Origin: Austropuccinia psidii
Lineage: Eukaryota > Basidiomycota > Pucciniomycetes > Pucciniales > Sphaerophragmiaceae
Length of the DNA stretch: 64,000 bases
Direction of reading: 5' to 3'
Assembly: GCA_023105745.1 (NCBI GenBank)
Contig: JALGQZ010000001.1
Coordinates: 41,130,082 to 41,194,081 of the forward strand
The notes below the pieces were generated by a model. It did not search any database. It saw nothing but the letters and a program-made list of their open reading frames with translations, and had not been told where the DNA came from. Positions 58,397 through 64,000 of the stretch are shown here, in pieces. Made by a program: the position numbers and the translations under genes. Within the stretch, counting starts at the first letter, position 1; the number at the start of each line of letters is the position of its first letter.

Positions 58397-60421
58397 TGTG
58401 AGCCTTTGAGATATGACCACATACCCAATAAGGTCACAAAAAAGACTCAGAATAATTATACATTTAATATAATTATATTAAAATTAATTAGAATAATTAT
58501 ACACTAAAAATAATTACTCAAATATACAAAAAATACCATAAATTGGTACTAAAATTGGTTTAAATTAAAAACCAATGAATCAACATGTAAAACAAATTAT
58601 ACCATTGGATTCCCCATGGGAAAATACACATATACCATTTTTATGGCATATCTGTAAAGTCAATATTTAAGGAATTATAAGGTATAATACCTTATAAAAA
58701 CTATAAAAACTTATTTATCTCAGAAACTAATGGAACAACATGTGAAATAAATTGTACCAGTGGATTCCCCACAAAAATCCACATATAAAACAATTAATAA
58801 GCTAATTCCCAAAATCAATACTTAAGGAATTATCCTGAATATATGCACTTTTTTGGTCAACGCATATATTCAGGGATCATAGCTAATATCTTCTAAACTA
58901 TACATGCTAGAATGATGAACCAAAAGTAAAGTTACCACGTAATTACTGTAAGAACACAGATATGAACTTTATTTTGCAAATTATAAACAAGGTTAAGACT
59001 TAGGAGGAAATATTGATAAAAATCAACAGAGCTGTTGACCACTTTGTTGTGAAAGTAGTCCAAACTTAAAAAAAATTAAACAGTTGGATTCTACTAGTTT
59101 ATTCGAGAAGAATGACGTAATTGTTATTATTAAATTCAGGGTATAACCCCCTGAAATCAAGGTTTGAAGTTTAAAATATTGAATTTCGACAGAAAAGATG
59201 AGTTACAAGAAAAATCATCAAAATTAGAGTTTTGATGATGTAATGAAAGGCTCTTGGCAGCATAATAAGGTTATGTCAGGCTATCAGAATCCACTCTCTG
59301 AATTGCTGTAGCGTGAAAACCTTAAAGGTTATTGAGGATCAAAGTTTGAGCTTAAATTGAGCTGTTATGATCACATACTGTAACCTTAAATTAAGTTTAA
59401 CAGTCTTAAGAGTGATAAAACTGGTGAATACTATTAGTTTATGATTAAAACTAATAAAATCCACGAAATTTGGGGTTCTTCCAAGCCTCTGATGTCATCA
59501 AACTTAGAGTTACAGTGATAACTCTAAATAATGGTGTAATAATGATGCAATATGGTTTGATCATGATGTAATCACCCTCAAACCTTAAAGTATTGATCAA
59601 TTCCAGTGGATATGATCAGTACACGTCTACTAGAAGCCTGTTGGACTCTAGGAGGGAGGTATTTACTATAAATAGAGCTCTTTTTACTCTATTTACCCCT
59701 CAGACGCATCAAAAACATTAAATCAATTAAAACAAAGGTAATTTCTTTATTCTTTATATATAAAAGCATTATATTATGAAAGACCAAAGACCTCCTTGCT
59801 ATAATCATCTATTTTGACGTGATTAAATCATTTATTTAATTGTTTTTGTTAAAAATCTCCATAAAACTCATTTCCACGTAAAAATCCAGAATAATTTGTA
59901 ATTTTCTTTATTTTTATTGTAAATACAATTTGAAAAGGTTGTATTTATATTTTTGGCGTAAAATACTTCAAAATTATTATATTAAGTGTTAAAAGTAGGT
60001 TATTTTCTCTTATTATAATAATTTCTCTATTATTACTCTCTTAAATAATTCTTTAATTAATATAAATAGTATTTATATTAATTCATAACTTTAATATTAG
60101 TAATATTATTGTTATTAATTGTTTTTTATTAATAAAAAACAATTTTTTACGCCTTTATTATTTGTTGGTAACAATAATAAAGAGCTGTTTAAATATATTA
60201 ATTATCTTATATTAATATATTTATTTATTATATTATATTTTTATAATATAAATTATATCATTATATTTATTTAATAATATAATTAATTTACGCCATAATA
60301 ATAATAATTATTTATGATTATTATATTTTTAATCTTATTTATTCAATTCATAAGGACATTCAGAGTACAATAAGTAATAAATTAGTAATTTTTACTTATT
60401 GTTTCATAGTCAAACCTTACA
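58397..60421 (+). repeat. Element C 5' LTR
   Basis: 2025 bp from TGTGAGCCTTTGAGATATG to CAAACCTTACA. A TATA box TATAAATAG lies at 59667-59675, followed by a transcript-start-like pyrimidine region. Internal direct repeats with CCATTGGATTCCCCA (near 58603) and CCAGTGGATTCCCCA (near 58758) are present. Confidence 0.9.
59667..59675 (+). promoter_or_regulatory. Probable TATA box of element C
   Basis: TATAAATAG in the LTR, about 750 bp before its end, in a place comparable to the TATA box of element A. Confidence 0.5.
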
Positions 60422-60423
60422 TT

Positions 60424-60441
60424 TGGGGGCCTGGCCGTGAT
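60424..60441 (+). other. Primer binding site of element C
   Basis: TGGGGGCCTGGCCGTGAT, two bases after the LTR. It differs from the element A site at two positions. It fits a tRNA ending GCCCCCA, as in tRNA-Pro. Confidence 0.65.
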
Positions 60442-60926
60442 ATTTACTTAAAAGACCTTTAAAAAGATTCTATTTGGGTTTATCCCATAATAAATTATAT
60501 TTATAATCATAAAATTATATAATAATTTTATATTTTATTGATTTTAAAAGCTATTGAGGCATTTGGAAAGCAATTGTACTGTCTTACACGTGGTTTTTCA
60601 CATCCTTAGACTTGCAAGAACTTTCTTTGAGTGACTCTAGTGATTAAAAGAGATATTTTATAAATTAAAAATAATTTTTATTATAATTTAATTTTATAAG
60701 AATCATATTCATTTTTTATCTTATTCTTTAAAAATAAAAATATATAAAAAATATTAAAAAATATTAAAAACAAATAAAAAAAGTTATTTTTATTCATTTT
60801 CATTCATTTCTTTATTTATTTCAATTTTTCAAAGATATAAAAGCAATTTCTACGTGGAAAATTGCCATATCTTGCCAAAAAATAACACTTATTATAAAAG
60901 AACTTATATTTATTTGTCTTTTTTAG

Positions 60927-61076
60927 TGTTTGAAGATAACCCAACAGAAGACAACCAAGCTACTGTTGAGAGATTGGTGGAAGAAACTTGTCAAAGCTCT
61001 CCAACACCAGTTATCACCAAAAGAAAGAAAGCTAAGAAATTAGACTTTCCAGGGCCCACCATTCAAGACTCTGAAG
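60927..61076 (+). CDS. Predicted upstream gag exon of element C
   Basis: An open frame between the acceptor TTTTTTAG (60926) and the donor GTGAGC (61077), encoding about 50 residues. They are acidic at the start, then basic (KRKKAKK), ending in FPGPTIQDSE. It has no ATG. Like the element A exon it begins with TG in phase 1 and leaves one base at the donor. Joined to 61168 (acceptor AAGAG) it makes a glycine codon and continues in the gag frame. Confidence 0.5.
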
Positions 61077-61151
61077 GTGAGCACCTCTTTTTTAAATTGC
61101 CATAAAAGAATTTTATTCTAAAATACTTTTATTTTTTCTTATTCTTTAATT

Positions 61152-64000
61152 ATGACTACCAGAAGAGGTTCCCAATACTCCATCCAATCAGATGGAGCTG
61201 GACTCAGAAGTAGAATTGATCCCTCAAAAGGGAAAAGAAAGGGCAATATCCCCAGTGGAAAAGAATCCACACAAGGAAGTGCCTTATCCCAAAGGCAAGT
61301 CCCAGAAATGCCCATGATATCTGAGCCTGAATTGGAACTAAGTATGAGTAACTCAAACAGTTACAAATCACATTCAGAGGGCTCAAATAGACATCTACAT
61401 GAGCCAGTACAAGCAGTATTGCACAGTGTACAAGGACAAAAACTGGGAAATGCTGCCTCAAATACACCAAGGAGTGATGAACTCCTGGCACATCCTGAAA
61501 AAGTTCCTCAAAGAGGAGGAGATAGTGAAATACTCCAATGGATGGAATCCACTGTCATCCAAACCTCAAATCAAAAAGATCAAGGATTATCATGCCAAAA
61601 AGAGGGAGGCAACCAAGGAAGAAGCCCCAGTAGCTTCTACCAGCAAGCCTCAAGCCAACCCACTTCCCCAAGAAGGGAAGAAGAACAAGAAAAAGCATTG
61701 GAGGAAACCATATTCCCCAAGCTACAGAATCCCAAGAATCCAAAAGGATGCCATGGACAATGTTTTCAACATGGCCAGAACCTTGATGGAATTCAAGGAC
61801 AAGGAAGAGCAAAGAATGAGACAACCTCATTTCCCAAAGAAATAACCTTGTCCAAAGATGTTGTAAATACTTTAACAGAAATTAAAAATAGTATATTACC
61901 TCTAAAAGAAATTAAAGACAGTTTATTATCACTACAAGAAATAAATAACAATTTATCTTCTTTAACAAAAATTGTTGTGCAAAACAAGAAAGAAATTGAC
62001 AACATTAAGTTTATTGTTGAAAATAATAAACCAAAGAATTTAATTGACAATACTCAAAAATTAATACAAGGACAACAAGAATTGTATAAATACATAAAAG
62101 ATATCAAAGACAAGACTTTGACAATCAATTATGATGTAAGTATTGACAATCTTACAGAAAAATTAAATAAATTAAGTATTTCTGTAGAAAAATTTGAAGA
62201 AAAGACTTCATCACACCAAAAATTACTTTTGGACCATGTGGAAAAAAGTGATGAAGCAAGAATGCATCTGAAAGATGATATTCAAAGTGAAATAAGGCTT
62301 ATTACAGAAAAAATGGATAAAATTAATGAGGCTAATTTAAATATGCCAAAATTATCAACACCATTTTCTCATATAAGAAGCCCTGTTAAAACAAAAGAGG
62401 AATTGTCAAATCCTTTCATAACAGACTTGAGTCACCAAGACAATAACCAAGTCTTAATGAAGGAAGCACCTCAATTGAAGGAATGGCCAACATTCACAGG
62501 AGAAGGTGAATATGACCACATGTCATTTATTAAAACAATTGACATGTTACAAGAAGACTATGCCATACCAGATGAATTAATCACTGCAAGATTACACTCA
62601 TTGTTTGAGAAATCTGCAAAAAGATGGTATTATGGCATAAGACAAACAAATGGTAAAAATACCTGGTCTTGGTGGAAACAAGAAATAATCACCAAGTGGG
62701 CAAATGATGCCTGGAGGTATAAGATAGAAAATGCATTTGAAAACTCTTTCTTTGACCCAGAAAAAGATAAACCTTTAACTTGGTTCCTAAAACAAGTTGA
62801 AAGGCTTAATGCACTGTACCCAGAAATGTCACAGAAGATGGTGCACATGAAAATACTTAAAAAATGTGGAGGGGAACTAGAACATGCCCTAAGAAGCAGG
62901 TGCATAGAACCATGCTCCACAGAAGAGTATATAAATGCACCAGAAGATATAGTGACAAGAACAAAAATTGGCAGGACTTGGAAAAAATTGGACATTAAAA
63001 GCCCAAATAAACCATTTATCAAAAAAGATAAATCAAAAGAATCCTTTAAGCCCAATACATCCAACAATAATGAGCAAAGAAAATGCCATAAATGTGGAGG
63101 TATTGGACACTTAGCCAATAATTGCCTTAAAAAAGCAAAGATTAATGAAATTGTGGAAACAGAAAACCACAATGACAAAGAAGAGGAATCAGACTCTGAA
63201 AAAGAGACAGAAGAGTCAGAAAGCTCTGAAAGTGATGAAATCAATATAATTAATGCACAAATTAATAATATTGATATAATTTATGAAGTACTGGATGTTA
63301 ACTCAAACTTGCCACAAGTTGGGACATCTGACACAAATCTAACAAACATACAAGATGCCAAAATGTATAGAACCAAACCTGCAAGAGGAATGGGATATAC
63401 AGCTGGAAAATCAAGTATTAGTATTGTTATGGTTGATAACCAAGAAGGAAAGGTTAACTTGGATACAGGAGCATATTGCACTTGTGTTGGCAAAAGTTAT
63501 TTAAAAACCATTGTCCCAGACTGGCAAGAAAAACTTATGCCAACACAAGGTTTCAAATTTAGTAGTGCAAGTGAGAGCATGAAGCCCCTTGGAATAATTG
63601 ATTTAACACTAATTTTTCCTCATCCCTCACAATGTGTCAGAATTAAAGTAGAGTTTGTAGTAATGGACAACTGTACTAGTAATCATTTCATACTTGGGAA
63701 TGACTACTTATCAATCTATGGTATAGATATCTCCAACCAAAAGGATAGATATTTTACCATAGGAGATAATAAAAGACAAAAGTTTGGATTCTTAAGTAAC
63801 AAAAAACAAATCACAGTTATTAAGAATGAGGAAAAAATTCCAGAAAAAGAACTTTTTATATCTGAACAACTCAAAGAGGCAGAATTCAATCAAGAATTAA
63901 CAGAAAAAATGAAAGAAAAATTGATTGAACTCTTATTTAAGTATAAAAATGCCTTTGCAACTGACAAAGAGCCACTAGGTGCCATAATTGGACATGAAGT
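61152..64000 (+). CDS. Gag-protease part of the element C polyprotein (truncated by window)
   Basis: The frame is open from the ATG at 61152 to the window end (949 codons, no stop). It begins MTTRRGSQYS; a spliced form would enter at 61168. An N-terminal low-complexity region is followed by a long coiled-coil-like Lys/Asn-rich stretch (61860-62400). The Gag core ([16 protein letters not shown] near 62475) shares most residues with element A, followed by WTWW/WSWW-type tryptophans. The zinc knuckle is CHKCGGIGHLANNC (63084-63125). The protease has VNLDTGAYCTCVG with its aspartate at residue 771 (63462), so the triad is normal here. It ends in [16 protein letters not shown], just before reverse transcriptase. 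The element could be active if the rest is intact. Confidence 0.9.
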   Translation, partial: MTTRRGSQYSIQSDGAGLRSRIDPSKGKRKGNIPSGKESTQGSALSQRQVPEMPMISEPELELSMSNSNSYKSHSEGSNRHLHEPVQAVLHSVQGQKLGNAASNTPRSDELLAHPEKVPQRGGDSEILQWMESTVIQTSNQKDQGLSCQKEGGNQGRSPSSFYQQASSQPTSPRREEEQEKALEETIFPKLQNPKNPKGCHGQCFQHGQNLDGIQGQGRAKNETTSFPKEITLSKDVVNTLTEIKNSILPLKEIKDSLLSLQEINNNLSSLTKIVVQNKKEIDNIKFIVENNKPKNLIDNTQKLIQGQQELYKYIKDIKDKTLTINYDVSIDNLTEKLNKLSISVEKFEEKTSSHQKLLLDHVEKSDEARMHLKDDIQSEIRLITEKMDKINEANLNMPKLSTPFSHIRSPVKTKEELSNPFITDLSHQDNNQVLMKEAPQLKEWPTFTGEGEYDHMSFIKTIDMLQEDYAIPDELITARLHSLFEKSAKRWYYGIRQTNGKNTWSWWKQEIITKWANDAWRYKIENAFENSFFDPEKDKPLTWFLKQVERLNALYPEMSQKMVHMKILKKCGGELEHALRSRCIEPCSTEEYINAPEDIVTRTKIGRTWKKLDIKSPNKPFIKKDKSKESFKPNTSNNNEQRKCHKCGGIGHLANNCLKKAKINEIVETENHNDKEEESDSEKETEESESSESDEINIINAQINNIDIIYEVLDVNSNLPQVGTSDTNLTNIQDAKMYRTKPARGMGYTAGKSSISIVMVDNQEGKVNLDTGAYCTCVGKSYLKTIVPDWQEKLMPTQGFKFSSASESMKPLGIIDLTLIFPHPSQCVRIKVEFVVMDNCTSNHFILGNDYLSIYGIDISNQKDRYFTIGDNKRQKFGFLSNKKQITVIKNEEKIPEKELFISEQLKEAEFNQELTEKMKEKLIELLFKYKNAFATDKEPLGAIIGHE

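Larger units (their letters stand above)
58397..64000 (+). mobile_element. Element C: chromovirus, 5' part, runs off the window
   Basis: A 5' LTR (58397-60421), tRNA-Pro-like primer site, leader with a predicted exon, then an open gag-protease frame to the window end. It is related to element A throughout Gag and protease but clearly diverged. It is preceded by 62 bp that separate it from element B. Confidence 0.9.

Overview
The window looks like part of a rust fungus genome (Pucciniales). The signs are AT-rich intergenic DNA, genes with 55-85 bp introns, a Tet/JBP-like 2OG-Fe(II) oxygenase of the kind expanded in rusts, and nested chromodomain Ty3/gypsy retrotransposons. Several protein fragments recall repeated hypothetical proteins of the myrtle rust Austropuccinia psidii. 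That is recognition from memory, not a database result, so I would say 'Austropuccinia-like' with moderate confidence.

Layout. 1-7766 is a tandem satellite whose units carry three different inverted repeats. A young full-length chromovirus (element A, 7767-17827) is inserted into it with a clean 5-bp target duplication, and the satellite resumes to about 19470. 19906-22918 is a four-exon gene of unknown function whose splice phases all agree. 22919-24943 is non-coding and includes a block of AATT/ATTGATTGATTCATTG repeats. 24944-26087 is a Tet/JBP-like oxygenase broken by one frame change. 27789-28944 is a decayed rust-type hypothetical gene, and 28905-29756 is a broken C-terminal piece of the WD40 ribosome-biogenesis protein Pwp1. 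29757-34689 is AT-rich with nothing I can support.

34690-58329 is a retrotransposon graveyard of one chromovirus family (called B here): B2 (plus strand, 5'-truncated, 34748-about 38218); B3 (minus strand, about 38229-45274) with a solo LTR inside it; and B itself (45937-58329), complete with both LTRs but full of stops and carrying another solo LTR nested in its 3' LTR. B and B3 share a well-formed -1 slippery heptamer at the gag/pol boundary. B also carries, between pol and the 3' LTR, a spliced antisense gene (minus strand, 54522-53246, two introns) that is absent from B2 as a 1226-bp block.

58397-64000 is the 5' part of a third chromovirus (element C), a diverged relative of A, with an open gag-protease frame running off the window. 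A and C share a tRNA-Pro-like primer binding site and the same predicted phase-1 intron near the start of gag. Both have an upstream exon with no ATG of its own, so the start codon may be created by splicing.

There is no evidence of rRNA, tRNA or CRISPR. The strongest candidates for something little described are the dyad-rich satellite with compensatory changes, the antisense spliced gene in element B, and the conserved gag introns of A and C.
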